From contig CAZIUG010000006.1 in assembly GCA_964542645.1 (NCBI GenBank), forward strand, positions 56,741 to 120,740: a stretch of DNA of 64,000 nucleotides, written 5' to 3'. The stretch is from Moanibacter sp964542645 (GTDB lineage Bacteria; Verrucomicrobiota; Verrucomicrobiia; Opitutales; UBA2987). Position 1 is the first letter of the stretch. Every line of letters starts with the position of its first letter. The position numbers and the translations under genes are program-made. This document shows positions 1 to 9,409 of this stretch, one piece after another. Below the pieces are notes generated by a model. That model was not told where the DNA came from. It made no database searches and worked only from the letters and a program-made list of their open reading frames with translations.

Positions 1-623
1 GGAGTATGAATGCTGAGAAAATCCGACCGTGAAACAACCTCGTCAAGACTAACTGGTTCCGCCCCACCCTTACGTATCGTCTCGTCGTCAATGAAGGCAT
101 CATGAGCAATTATCTTTAGGCCAAATCCAATAGCTTTTTCTGCCAAGGCCTGGCCAATCTTTCCGAACCCGAGTATGCCAAGGGTTCGCCCTCGGATCCG
201 GTATATAGGCCTTCCTGAGGCTAAATCCCAATTCCCCTCCCGAATAGAAGAGTTGTAACGGCAAATGCTGCGCCCGCAGGCGAGAAGGAACGCCATGGCA
301 TGCTCGGCAACCTCATCCAAACAGTATGCGGGAACATTGGTCACGGGAATACCAAAACGAGTAGCAGCCTCGATATCAATGTTGTCTACACCGATTCCAT
401 AACGACCTATTACCTTAAGTTTTTTTCCGGCATCAATCACGGGCGCCGTTATGTTCCTGAAACAAGTCAAAATACCATCAGCATCGGCAACCAAGCGTAT
501 CAATTCTTCTTCCTCGCCTGTCTCGGCCTCAACTAGATTCGCTCCAGCTTTCTGCAACACCGACGCCTCTGGCTCTGTCGACGGCCACGTGTAGTCAGTT
601 ACGATTACCAATTTGTCGTTCAT
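1..623 (-). CDS. D-isomer specific 2-hydroxyacid dehydrogenase (partial, C-terminus off the window)
   Basis: The minus strand reads open from an ATG at 623 to the window edge, giving 207 complete residues that start MNDKLVIVTDYTWPS. The catalytic-domain region VIGRYGIGVDNIDIEAA and the NAD-binding start GRTLGILGFGKIGQALAEK are typical of the phosphoglycerate dehydrogenase/glycerate dehydrogenase family, NAD-dependent enzymes that interconvert 2-hydroxy and 2-keto acids in the cytoplasm. The catalytic His/Glu part lies beyond base 1, so the exact substrate cannot be judged. SerA-like or C-terminal-binding-protein-like enzymes are both possible. Confidence 0.9.
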   Translation of the reverse strand, partial: MNDKLVIVTDYTWPSTEPEASVLQKAGANLVEAETGEEEELIRLVADADGILTCFRNITAPVIDAGKKLKVIGRYGIGVDNIDIEAATRFGIPVTNVPAYCLDEVAEHAMAFLLACGRSICRYNSSIREGNWDLASGRPIYRIRGRTLGILGFGKIGQALAEKAIGFGLKIIAHDAFIDDETIRKGGAEPVSLDEVVSRSDFLSIHT

Positions 624-888
624 TTATCTAGGTTTCTGAATTCTAGGTTTATACTTGTAGGTGTCTTGGGGTAATGGGACTAATTTTTCAATTTCTTCGT
701 CACGAATCTCATTTAAATGGATTCTAAATTTCTCAAGTCATTCCTCGATTTGGATTTCGCTGCCATTGTCCCTATGATGGCTTTCTCATAAATTTTGTCG
801 ATTCCACTTTTTTCGATTCTTCTAAAAGACCTGAAAGAATTTCTTATCTGCCCTATTAAAATCGCGAGAATAAATATTTCCATTCATC

Positions 889-1173
889 ATGAGCAATATC
901 AGGAATTCATCGCCCTCTGATTCCCAGACTGTTTATTTAGAGACTCTCGAAAAACTGGGATCTCCCACAAGTCTAGCTCGCTATTTCGAGAATTTAAGCT
1001 TCGAGAAAAAAAGTGTCCCGTATATGAACCTTCTTCACGTTACACCCGAGAATCCACTTCTCCAGAGGCCCTCGCCGGATCAAGGTATCCGGCATCTCAA
1101 AACTCTAAAGATTTTCAGGTTCACGGTTCAGCATTTCGAAAACCATAGTGTATTAAAAGCATACTATCACTGA
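889..1173 (+). CDS. possible small hypothetical protein (94 aa)
   Basis: An ATG-started reading frame of 94 codons lies in the otherwise empty stretch between the dehydrogenase and recR. I recognise no family, no membrane segment and no signal peptide. There is no clear Shine-Dalgarno sequence, although several genes in this window lack one too. It may be chance. The stretch 624..888 before it shows only AT-rich sequence with no obvious element. Confidence 0.2.
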   Translation: MSNIRNSSPSDSQTVYLETLEKLGSPTSLARYFENLSFEKKSVPYMNLLHVTPENPLLQRPSPDQGIRHLKTLKIFRFTVQHFENHSVLKAYYH

Positions 1174-1238
1174 AAGTTCATGGATCCTCCTGGCTAATTC
1201 GGCCTTTACCCAATTACCGCGCCTAGGGAATTTTAAAG

Positions 1239-1835
1239 CTAAAGATATTCTCTCCTTCCCTCCAGAGCACTCTTCAACGTCACAGAATCTGCGTAGACAA
1301 TTCCACCACCACTCGGGATACCAAATCCGATTCGTGTTACTTTTATCCCACATCCGTCCAGAAATGATTCTTGCATGTAATAGCAGGTAGCCTCCCCTTC
1401 AATGTCATTACTGAGGGCGAGAATAACTTCGATGACCTCATTCTCGCGAAGACGTTTCTCCAAGGAACGAATATTGATGTCATCGGGACCGATTCCATTG
1501 ATCGGGGATAGTTTACCGTGAAGAACATGGTACAGGCCACGGTACTCACCGGAGTTCTCGATTGCGATGAGATCCGGAACATGCTCCACCACACAAATGA
1601 GATTCGAAATTCTCTTAGGATTACAACAAACCACACATTCCTCTTCTTCGCACAGATTACCGCATTTTTGACACCTCCTAATTTTCTCAGCTGCCAGCTC
1701 CAGGATTGTGACAAGTTCCGGGAGGAGTTTGGGTTGCTCCACCGTTAGGTGCAACGCTATGCGTTCCGACGAACGGTAACCCAGCCCAGGCAGCTTCTTG
1801 AGAACGCCCTGGAGTTTTTTAAATGAGGGAGTCAC
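1239..1835 (-). CDS. recR: recombination mediator protein RecR
   Basis: The 198-residue product has the usual RecR length and architecture. An N-terminal helix-hairpin-helix region (KLPGLGYRSSERIALHL, residues 14-30) is followed by a C4 zinc finger (C55, C58, C67, C70) and a Toprim domain (VVEHVPDLIAIE from about residue 82). RecR works with RecO, and often RecF, to load RecA onto SSB-coated single-stranded DNA in gap repair. The start is GTG at 1835 (MTPSFKKLQG), which gives the family N-terminus. The common partners dnaX and ybaB are not adjacent here. Confidence 0.95.
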   Translation of the reverse strand: MTPSFKKLQGVLKKLPGLGYRSSERIALHLTVEQPKLLPELVTILELAAEKIRRCQKCGNLCEEEECVVCCNPKRISNLICVVEHVPDLIAIENSGEYRGLYHVLHGKLSPINGIGPDDINIRSLEKRLRENEVIEVILALSNDIEGEATCYYMQESFLDGCGIKVTRIGFGIPSGGGIVYADSVTLKSALEGRREYL

Positions 1836-2241
1836 TATTCAGTTCGAAGCGCCGACACCCTACCTTTAGAATATGCGGAAAAATACTGATATGTCTCATG
1901 GCCAAATATTTAAATCTTACGATATCCCTCCTTATTCATTAAGCACTTTTTCAGTATGTTGGGATTGAAAATTCACGTATATTCCGATGCTAAATGAGAC
2001 CTGGCCTAGCCCTGTTAAGGGCTTTCCTAATTTTTTCTCCATATTCTACGCTTGCTTAAGCAATTGCTTCGGATCCCAATATTTCCCATTTTAAGATTGT
2101 TTTCGCTGCCGCAATTATTCCGTATAACTGCCTCTTTGAAAAGAATAAACTATTCAGAAGAGGGATGATTCCCAATCTTTCTTAACACTATACCAAAACT
2201 GTTTACTGTTTACCTTTCACCCCCTATTCTGCCGCCCGATT
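1836..2241. other. intergenic stretch between divergent recR and hemF
   Basis: About 400 bases separate the divergent starts of recR and hemF, so promoters for both should lie here. I see AT-rich tracts but no convincing -35/-10 pair, no tRNA and no strong hairpin. No small reading frame looks protein-like. Confidence 0.5.
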
Positions 2242-3153
2242 ATGGAAGCTATCGAAATGGAGAGAGTTCGGACCTACCTCCGGGAGCTCCAGGAATCTAT
2301 TGTCACATCAATTTGTGGTATAGACGGATCAATCACTCCAAGCCGAGACAAGTGGACGCGAAAAAAGGGCGGCGGCGGCCTATCCATAATCGTTGAAGAA
2401 GGAGTCGTTTTTGAAAAAGGCGGGGTGAATTTCTCCGACGTTACTGGACGAAGGCTTCCACCCTCGGCAACAGCCAAGCGACCCGAGCTTTCGGGGGCTA
2501 GCTTTGGAGCGGTTGGAGTTTCGGTTGTCTTGCACCCGCTCAATCCCTATGTGCCGACAACTCATATGAATGTACGATTCATAAGCGCTACTAGATCAGG
2601 AGCACCACCAGTCTGGTGGTTTGGAGGCGGTTTTGATCTCACTCCATTCTATGGTTTTGAAGAAGACACCATCCACTGGCATAGAACGGCAAAGGCGGCC
2701 TGTGACCCTTTTGGTGGAGATCTTTACCAACGCTTGAAGGGCCGCTGCGATCAATATTTCTACTTGAAACATCGTAACGAATCTCGTGGTGTCGGGGGCC
2801 TCTTTTTTGATGACTTTAATGAGTTGGGCTTCGAAAAATCCTTCGCCTTTTTACGTCAAATCGGAGATTCGTTTATCCCTGCCTATGAACCAATTGTTGA
2901 GAAGAGAAAGGATCACCCTTATTCCAGTCGGGAACGTGAGTTTCAGCTCTATCGTCGTGGGCGCTACGTCGAATTCAATTTGATCTATGATCGAGGAACC
3001 CTTTTTGGTCTCCAATCGGATGGCCGTACTGAATCCATTCTAATGTCGCTTCCCCCAACTGTGAAGTGGCGCTACGATTGGAAGCCCAGCCCGGGCTCAG
3101 CCGAGGAAGAACTCTATACTAAATTCCTTAGGCCTCGTCGATGGGTAGAATAA
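2242..3153 (+). CDS. hemF: oxygen-dependent coproporphyrinogen III oxidase
   Basis: HemF oxidatively decarboxylates coproporphyrinogen III to protoporphyrinogen IX using O2. The 303-residue protein has the family length and its strongest signatures: HMNVRF, the WFGGGFDLTPFYGFEED block around residue 130, and GVGGLFFDDFNEL. It opens a plus-strand heme cluster, with one base between its stop and the hemE start. ATG at 2242 is taken as start; ATG at 2257 (MERVRTYL) is an alternative. Using the aerobic enzyme rather than HemN at this locus implies an oxygen-respiring lifestyle. Confidence 0.95.
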   Translation: MEAIEMERVRTYLRELQESIVTSICGIDGSITPSRDKWTRKKGGGGLSIIVEEGVVFEKGGVNFSDVTGRRLPPSATAKRPELSGASFGAVGVSVVLHPLNPYVPTTHMNVRFISATRSGAPPVWWFGGGFDLTPFYGFEEDTIHWHRTAKAACDPFGGDLYQRLKGRCDQYFYLKHRNESRGVGGLFFDDFNELGFEKSFAFLRQIGDSFIPAYEPIVEKRKDHPYSSREREFQLYRRGRYVEFNLIYDRGTLFGLQSDGRTESILMSLPPTVKWRYDWKPSPGSAEEELYTKFLRPRRWVE

Positions 3154-3154
3154 A

Positions 3155-4243
3155 ATGAAAATTTCAAGAATGAATTCACGCGAACGTTTCCAACGTGCCT
3201 GCAGTTGTTTGCCAGTCGATCGGACTCCCGTTTGGATAATGCGTCAGGCGGGCCGATATTTACCCGAATACTTAAGGCTGAAGGAACGGTACACGTTTAA
3301 AGAATTGGTTTCAAATCCAGAGCTCGCCACCGAAGTAACCCTCATGCCACTGCAAAGGTTCGACTTTGATGCCGCCATTATTTTCAGCGACATCCTTATT
3401 ATTCCAGAGGCTCTGGGGCAACCTTATGAGTTCCAAGACAAAGGTGGAATTAGTATGAAGTATCGGATCGATAGTCGATCCGACGTCGCCAAATTAGACT
3501 CATCCAATACAAGAGAAAAGCTGAACTATGTAGCGGATGCACTACGTCTCGTCCGAAACGAAATCGATAACAAGAAAGCGCTCATTGGTTTCGGGGGCTC
3601 CCCTTGGACCCTGGCAGCCTACATGGTAGAAGGCGGTTCCTCTAAAACTCTTTCCCGTACCAAGAACCTATTCTATCAAGATCGGTTATGCTTTGATCGC
3701 CTTCTCTCAAAAATCACCAAGGCATTGATTGAGAGCTTCAACCTTCAGATCGAGGCAGGGGTCGATGTTTTACAAATTTTTGATTCGATGGGCGGCATTT
3801 GCCCAGCATCTGATTTTGATGCGATGTCTTTGCAGTGGGTAAAACAAATCGTCGACGCGGTGAAAGGGAAAGTCCCACTTATTTTCTTTTCTAAGGGAAT
3901 GGCCCATCACCCGGATCTTTTAGTCACAACGGGAACCGAAGTCTTGAGTATCGACTGGACCGTTTGCCTCCGGCAATTTGCCGACAAACTACCGGCCAAG
4001 CTTGCGGTGCAGGGGAATCTAGATCCAAATTTACTTACAACCGATCCGGCGACTGTAAAAGAAGCGACTAATAAAATCCTGCAAAAGATGGAAGGAAGAC
4101 TAGGTCACATATTTAATTTAGGGCATGGAATCACTCCTACAGGGAAGATAGAATGTGTCCAATCTCTAGTTGAAGCGGTACATGAATTCACACCTAGCAC
4201 CTCAACCTCTTTTGATAATTCGGTGAGTTCCACACCCGAATGA
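3155..4243 (+). CDS. hemE: uroporphyrinogen decarboxylase
   Basis: HemE removes four acetate carboxyls from uroporphyrinogen III to give coproporphyrinogen III, the substrate of the hemF product encoded just upstream. The 362 residues carry the N-terminal signature PVWIMRQAGRYLPEYL, the IIFSDILIIPEALG block, QIFDSMGG, and NLGHGITPTG near the C-terminus. The length is slightly above the usual 340-355 because of a Ser/Thr-rich tail. The stop overlaps the next ATG by four bases (ATGA), consistent with translational coupling to hemG. Confidence 0.96.
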   Translation: MKISRMNSRERFQRACSCLPVDRTPVWIMRQAGRYLPEYLRLKERYTFKELVSNPELATEVTLMPLQRFDFDAAIIFSDILIIPEALGQPYEFQDKGGISMKYRIDSRSDVAKLDSSNTREKLNYVADALRLVRNEIDNKKALIGFGGSPWTLAAYMVEGGSSKTLSRTKNLFYQDRLCFDRLLSKITKALIESFNLQIEAGVDVLQIFDSMGGICPASDFDAMSLQWVKQIVDAVKGKVPLIFFSKGMAHHPDLLVTTGTEVLSIDWTVCLRQFADKLPAKLAVQGNLDPNLLTTDPATVKEATNKILQKMEGRLGHIFNLGHGITPTGKIECVQSLVEAVHEFTPSTSTSFDNSVSSTPE

Positions 4244-5610
4244 AAAAAGTAGCAATCGTTGGCGGAGGAATTACCGGATTAACCGCTGCTCACAGGCTTC
4301 GTCAAAACCATATTGAAGTCACTCTCTTCGAATCCAGTAGTCGCATTGGAGGTGTCGTTCGGACCGAAGCTAGCAACGGCTTTCTTGCTGAAGCAGGGCC
4401 AAACTCTATCTGGCTAAAAGAAGAAAAGATTCTCTCTTTTTTTCATGAAATCGGCCTAAAGTCCGAGATGGTTGAAGCGGATCCTAATATCCGCAAGCGG
4501 TTCATCGTCCGTGAGGGTAGCCCCGTAGAGGTTTCCTCTACTCTTCTCTCCCTCGTAACCACTCCAATTCTTTCCCTTTCCGGAAAGTTTCGCTTGCTCC
4601 AGGAGCCCTTTATCAAATCCGAGGACGAATCCCAAGACGAGAGTCTCGCTAACTTTGTACGACGCCGGATTGGCAAGGAAGCGCTTGATTACGCCATTGA
4701 CCCTATTGTTTCCGGTATCTTCGCTGGAGACCCAGAAAAGCTCTCTGCTCGATTTGCCTTTCCAACCCTGTGGAACCTCGAAAAAAAGTTTGGTTCACTC
4801 GTCAGAGGCCAACTTAAGAGAATCAAACACTCAAAAGCGACGGGCAAACGCATGAAAAGGCGAAGTGTCACTTTTAAAAAGGGGATTCAATCGCTTACTG
4901 ACGCCATCGGCACGTCGCTCGGAGATTCGATTCGATTGAACTCAGACGTCAATCATCTGCTTTCAGATTCTAACTGGCGAATTTCATGGTCAAACGGCAA
5001 ATCGGGCTCGTCCGGATCAGAGAAATTCGATGCGCTAGTTCTGGCCCTTCCCGCCTATAAATGCTCACGTCTACTCTTTTCCGATAACGCAGACCAACCT
5101 CTCTCCTTTCTCAAAGAGATTGAATATCCTCCATTGGCGGTCCAAGTAATGGGCTTCGAAAGATCCAAGATTACGCATCCTTTAGACGGGATGGGAATGC
5201 TTGTGCCTGCTGTTGAAGGATTGAATATCCTCGGTACCTTCTTTTCATCAACCGCCTTTCCTGGACGTTCACCGGCTGGCCATGCTACCCTTACAACCTT
5301 TGTCGGAGGCGCCCGAAATCCCAATTTAGGTCAAAATTCCTCAACCCAACTTAAATCGCTTGTTCTGCAGGATCTTGAGAGGCTTCTAGGAGTGAGAGGA
5401 GAGCCGGTCTTCTCTCGATCCTATCTTTGGAATAATTCCATTCCCCAGTACAACATCGGGTACGGGAAAATCCTCGAAAAAATTAGTGAATTTGAATCAT
5501 CCAACCCGGGAATCTTTCTCTCGGGAAATTACCGCAATGGGATCGCTCTAAGACAATGCATAAATTCCGGTCTCGATGCTGCAGATAAGGTGATGTCTTA
5601 TCTTGGGTAA
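4240..5610 (+). CDS. hemG: protoporphyrinogen oxidase, FAD-dependent HemY type
   Basis: This 456-residue flavoenzyme of the oxygen-dependent HemY/PPOX family oxidises protoporphyrinogen IX to protoporphyrin IX at the membrane surface. The N-terminus VAIVGGGITGLTAAHRL is an FAD-binding Rossmann motif. GPNSIWLKE and the C-terminal GIALRQCINSG block, which closes the FAD site, follow the family pattern. It overlaps hemE by four bases. It is unrelated to the small flavodoxin-type HemG of enterobacteria, although databases use the same symbol for both. Confidence 0.93.
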   Translation: MKKVAIVGGGITGLTAAHRLRQNHIEVTLFESSSRIGGVVRTEASNGFLAEAGPNSIWLKEEKILSFFHEIGLKSEMVEADPNIRKRFIVREGSPVEVSSTLLSLVTTPILSLSGKFRLLQEPFIKSEDESQDESLANFVRRRIGKEALDYAIDPIVSGIFAGDPEKLSARFAFPTLWNLEKKFGSLVRGQLKRIKHSKATGKRMKRRSVTFKKGIQSLTDAIGTSLGDSIRLNSDVNHLLSDSNWRISWSNGKSGSSGSEKFDALVLALPAYKCSRLLFSDNADQPLSFLKEIEYPPLAVQVMGFERSKITHPLDGMGMLVPAVEGLNILGTFFSSTAFPGRSPAGHATLTTFVGGARNPNLGQNSSTQLKSLVLQDLERLLGVRGEPVFSRSYLWNNSIPQYNIGYGKILEKISEFESSNPGIFLSGNYRNGIALRQCINSGLDAADKVMSYLG

Positions 5611-5944
5611 AAATAGATTGGGTTTCCCTAAGAGACTTAACGACTCGGAATTTTTTGGAATGCAAACCCTGCTTTATTCAGTAACTTTCTTACAATCTAG
5701 TCGCTCAAGACAACGCATATAGCCTTTTCCTAAACCAGCACAAAGAATCGGGACAAAAACCAAGGAATAATATTCGAGTTTAATCTGAAGATAGAACCCT
5801 CGATTATAAATCCAGTTTTCTGGGTATATTAAACTAATAGGAATCCTTGAGTTCGAGGGATTTTCTCATTCGCCCTTTGTGCCTCTTATCAGTTTCTTAT
5901 TGCTGATTATCTTCAGATCCAGATACGAATGTGCATCTTTAAAA
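5611..5944. other. intergenic gap inside the heme cluster
   Basis: About 330 bases separate hemG from the chosen hemH start. The stretch is AT-rich with no recognisable gene or tRNA. A weak inverted repeat (AATCC/GGGATT) lies near 5840-5865. A separate promoter for hemH is plausible but no clear one was seen. Confidence 0.4.
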
Positions 5945-6967
5945 ATGACTTCTAAAGCCGTTATTCTTCTTAACTTGGGATCTCCTGACTCTCCAACCAT
6001 AAAGGACGTGCGGCGCTATCTCAAAGAATTCCTCTCCGATAAACGCGTGGTCGATCTCCCTTTACCTTTTCGTTTATTGGTCCTCTACCTGACAATCCTA
6101 CCCTTTAGACCCAAGAATTCTGCTGAAGCTTATGCCAAGATTTGGACTGAAACAGGCTCTCCTCTTATTACGATTAGTAAACGTCAACGGAAGCTGGTCC
6201 AAGAGCAATTAGATATCCCAATCGCTTTAGCAATGCGCTATGGTAGGCCTTCCGTCCAGGAGACGGTTGAGTCTTTAATAGCCCAAGGCTGCAAAGAATT
6301 ATTCGTCATTCCACTGTACCCACAATATGCAATGTCGAGCTATGAAACTGCAATTTTTCAGGTTTCATGCGTGGTTAATAAACTCAAACCCGACCTGAAG
6401 GTAACCACCCTTCCTCCATTCTATCGCGATCCGGATTATATCGAGGCTATCTATGACAGAATCTCACCTTCTCTCTCATCAGAATTCGACATGCTCCTCC
6501 TAAGTTTCCATGGTATCCCTGAAAGACATCTGTATAAGACCGACCCTTCCAATTCCTACTGCCTTTCCTCCCCGGACTGCTGCAACCAGTCCCATCCGGC
6601 TCATGCCACCTGCTATCGCCATCAATGCCTCTATACCGCTACAGCACTATTTCAAAAAACGAAGCTGCCAAAATCCAAGTGTTCCGTCTCTTTTCAGTCT
6701 CGTCTTGGTCGAAAACCATGGCTGACGCCCTACACAGACTTGGAGTTGGAGAGATTGGCTCACCAGGGCATTAAAAAGCTACTCGTCGCTTGCCCGGCGT
6801 TTGTCTCAGATTGTCTCGAAACACTTGAAGAAATCGGTATTCGAGGTAAGGATATTTTCGAAAGTGCCGGCGGTGAGTCCCTGACCCTTCTCCCCTGTCT
6901 CAATGACCATCCTTCCTGGATTCGGTTCCTCGTAAATAAGATAGAATCGTGGCTAGATTCAGGTTAA
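5945..6967 (+). CDS. hemH: ferrochelatase
   Basis: HemH inserts Fe2+ into protoporphyrin IX, the last step of protoheme synthesis. The product begins MTSKAVILLNLGSPDSP, the classic N-terminus. The signature LLLSFHGIPERH carries the catalytic histidine, and the C-terminal half has SVSFQSRLGRKPWLTPYTD. With this start it is 340 residues, a normal length. The reading frame extends 22 codons upstream to 5879, but that segment is hydrophobic and not family-like, so ATG 5945 is preferred. Cysteines in LSSPDCCNQSHPAHATC may bind a metal or cluster, but this is not established here. Confidence 0.95.
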   Translation: MTSKAVILLNLGSPDSPTIKDVRRYLKEFLSDKRVVDLPLPFRLLVLYLTILPFRPKNSAEAYAKIWTETGSPLITISKRQRKLVQEQLDIPIALAMRYGRPSVQETVESLIAQGCKELFVIPLYPQYAMSSYETAIFQVSCVVNKLKPDLKVTTLPPFYRDPDYIEAIYDRISPSLSSEFDMLLLSFHGIPERHLYKTDPSNSYCLSSPDCCNQSHPAHATCYRHQCLYTATALFQKTKLPKSKCSVSFQSRLGRKPWLTPYTDLELERLAHQGIKKLLVACPAFVSDCLETLEEIGIRGKDIFESAGGESLTLLPCLNDHPSWIRFLVNKIESWLDSG

Positions 6968-7233
6968 GCTGATTGCTCCTAGATCTGGATCCTCCAACGC
7001 AATAAGCGGTCTCTGTTAGGACCATTGGCTTGCCTACGCCACCCGATCCATGCTCTGCGTCTTTCGGGACGATGTATAAACAAAAAAGCTACTCCTCCTT
7101 ACTAATTTTGAGAGAGAGCCAAACTCATTAATCCGGCATTAACCCTTAGTAGAATCTAAACTTTTTCGATTGTCGCCATGCAATTCGAAGCACAGTCTGC
7201 AATCGCTTCAAATCTAAGATACTCTCACTAGAT

Positions 7234-8088
7234 ATGCTATCTAACCTTTCAGACGAACGAACAATTCTCTGGGTCTCGACACTATTCTACTGTTCGGGGT
7301 TTGTCTACGTCTTCATATGTTTGGCTAGGAAACGATTACATTCGTCCATATTTAGCCTCCTAGTAATTGGAACGGGATTCATTCTCCAAACATTCGCCCT
7401 TTATCTTCGCGGTCACGAAGTCAAAAGCTGCCCCCTTGGAAACCCCTTTGAGGTCGTTCAGTTTCTCATCTGGTCCGCCGTCCTGCTCTATTTTGTAGTA
7501 GGCCCCGCATTTCGAATCAGTTTGTTAGGCTTCTTCTGTTCAGGTCTTGCTGCAGTCGTCAGTATGATCTCTCTTCTGATACCGGCATGGGACAGTCCTT
7601 ATGAACTGGCTCAATCCACTTCTAGTCCCTGGATTGAGACCCATGCCGCGACTGCAATGTTTAGCTATGGAGTATTTTGCATCCTTGCCCTGACATCAGC
7701 TATGTACCTTCTACAGAACTTTGGGCTCAAGCAAAAGCGGATTCGCGTTCTTTTTTCCCTCCTCCCTTCGATTGTCCAACTGGACCAGATTAATATGCGG
7801 CTGCTCTTTACTGGCGTAATCGTCTTGTCATTCTCATTATTCGTTGGGACCTATCATTGGGTTGGGCACGGGGAAATGGTACGACTTCCGAAACTTCTCA
7901 CAACAGGTTCGATCTGGGTTGCTTACCTTATTATTCTTTGCCTTCACCGAGCCAACAGACTCCTTTCTCTAAAATTTGCTTGGTGTTGTATTCTCCTCTT
8001 CGGAATCGCTCTAATCTCGATATGGCCTGTTGCTTCAAATAGCACTGAGGAGAGTCGAGAAAGCCTATTCGTTACCCCAGCCGAATGA
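7234..8088 (+). CDS. CcsA/HemX-type cytochrome c assembly membrane protein
   Basis: The 284-residue protein is a polytopic membrane protein with about eight hydrophobic segments and matches the CcsA/CcmC/HemX family. The recognisable part is ETHAATAMFSYGVFCILAL followed by GTYHWVGHGEM and a final pair of helices. Its conserved histidines in the heme-handling family would be those in THAA and YHW. It overlaps hemA by four bases, as HemX neighbours hemA in Bacillus. A role in heme export/cytochrome c maturation or in tuning HemA level is inferred from family and context. Confidence 0.85.
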   Translation: MLSNLSDERTILWVSTLFYCSGFVYVFICLARKRLHSSIFSLLVIGTGFILQTFALYLRGHEVKSCPLGNPFEVVQFLIWSAVLLYFVVGPAFRISLLGFFCSGLAAVVSMISLLIPAWDSPYELAQSTSSPWIETHAATAMFSYGVFCILALTSAMYLLQNFGLKQKRIRVLFSLLPSIVQLDQINMRLLFTGVIVLSFSLFVGTYHWVGHGEMVRLPKLLTTGSIWVAYLIILCLHRANRLLSLKFAWCCILLFGIALISIWPVASNSTEESRESLFVTPAE

Positions 8089-9140
8089 CCGGATTAAGCA
8101 TGAGCAGTGGGGAGAGCTTAAATATCTACCTTTGCGGTAGCAATCATCGATCCGCAACACTGGAGATCAGAGAGAAATTCTCCATTACTGAAGATCGGAT
8201 TAAAACACTTTATGATCAACTTCAAAACATTGACAGCCTGCAAGAAAATCTACTTTTGAACACATGTAATCGTGTTGAGTTGTATTCCATCTCTCCCAAC
8301 CCTTCCGCATCCGAATTAATGGAAGATCTCCTGTGTGACTTTCATTCCTTCGATCGCCAAGAATTCTCTCACCACAGTTTTAAAAAAAAGGGTGTGCTGG
8401 CAGTCAGGCACCTATTTGAGGTTTCAGCAGGTTTGGACTCTCAGCTAATAGGGGAAACAGAAATTTTCGGTCAAGTTAAGGAGAGCTACCAATATGCCAC
8501 TACACTATCGAACGTTGGACCTCTCCTACACCGAGTCGTCCAAAAAAGCTTTCAGGCGTCAAAATGGGTTCGAACCAACACCTCGATTGGACAGGGACAT
8601 GTTAGTATTGGAAATGTCGCGGCCGATCTAGCTTCCCGAATTTTCGGCCCAATTCGAACCACCAATATTCTCCTAATAGGAACAGGGAAAGTCGGACGAT
8701 TGACCGCGAAAGCTTTGAGGAGGCGTGGAGCTGCTGCTGTTACGGTCACTGGGAGGACGAAAAAGAAAGCAGAAGATCTTGCTCAAACAATTAACGGTCA
8801 GTCTTTGCCGTTCTCCCGACTTAATTCTTCCCTTCATGAATTCGACATAATCATCAGTTCCGCTTCCGTTAGAGAATGTCTCTTGGGAAAAAGTGAACTC
8901 GTTCAAGCCATTAGAGAAAGACCCCTCAAGCCTATCTTTCTTATAGATCTTGGCGTCCCCCGTAATTTTGAAGCAGAAACTGGCACAATCGAGAACGTTT
9001 ATCTCTATAATCTCGATGATCTAACTGCAATTACCAACCAGAATCTCAGAGACAGAATGGCAGAAGTCGAAACGTGCAAAAAAATCCTGCATGAAAGGGC
9101 TGATTCCTTGTCGCGCTCATTGGGAATCTATCCCGAATAG
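8085..9140 (+). CDS. hemA: glutamyl-tRNA reductase (short form)
   Basis: HemA reduces glutamyl-tRNA to glutamate-1-semialdehyde, the committed step of the C5 heme pathway. The nucleophilic cysteine is C61 in LLLNTCNRVELY. The catalytic domain continues through FEVSAGLDSQLIGETEIFGQ, and the NADPH domain has ILLIGTGKVGRLTAKALRRRG. At 351 residues it is about 70 shorter than typical enzymes: only the start of the C-terminal dimerisation region (NLDDLTAITNQNLRDR) is present. Start is ATG 8085, overlapping the upstream gene; ATG 8100 is an alternative. Confidence 0.95.
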   Translation: MTGLSMSSGESLNIYLCGSNHRSATLEIREKFSITEDRIKTLYDQLQNIDSLQENLLLNTCNRVELYSISPNPSASELMEDLLCDFHSFDRQEFSHHSFKKKGVLAVRHLFEVSAGLDSQLIGETEIFGQVKESYQYATTLSNVGPLLHRVVQKSFQASKWVRTNTSIGQGHVSIGNVAADLASRIFGPIRTTNILLIGTGKVGRLTAKALRRRGAAAVTVTGRTKKKAEDLAQTINGQSLPFSRLNSSLHEFDIIISSASVRECLLGKSELVQAIRERPLKPIFLIDLGVPRNFEAETGTIENVYLYNLDDLTAITNQNLRDRMAEVETCKKILHERADSLSRSLGIYPE

Positions 9141-9409
9141 ACTTATCGATCGAGCAAAAGGAGGATAGATGCTAGCGAATACGAAAATGCACCATTGACC
9201 CCTATTAGACGTCATCCTTTATCATGATCATCTAACCGCCACCGAGAAACCAACGGGGATCTATACAATTCCAGGGCAAGCCCAGCCTCTTGGTACACTA
9301 ATCCGACATAGGCATAAAACAGTAAGTTTCCGAATGCGGAACGCACCCCGGATAGTAGTGTTTTCTTTCCGGTTAGACTACCTAATTCCGAACTTTCCCT
9401 CTCTAATAC

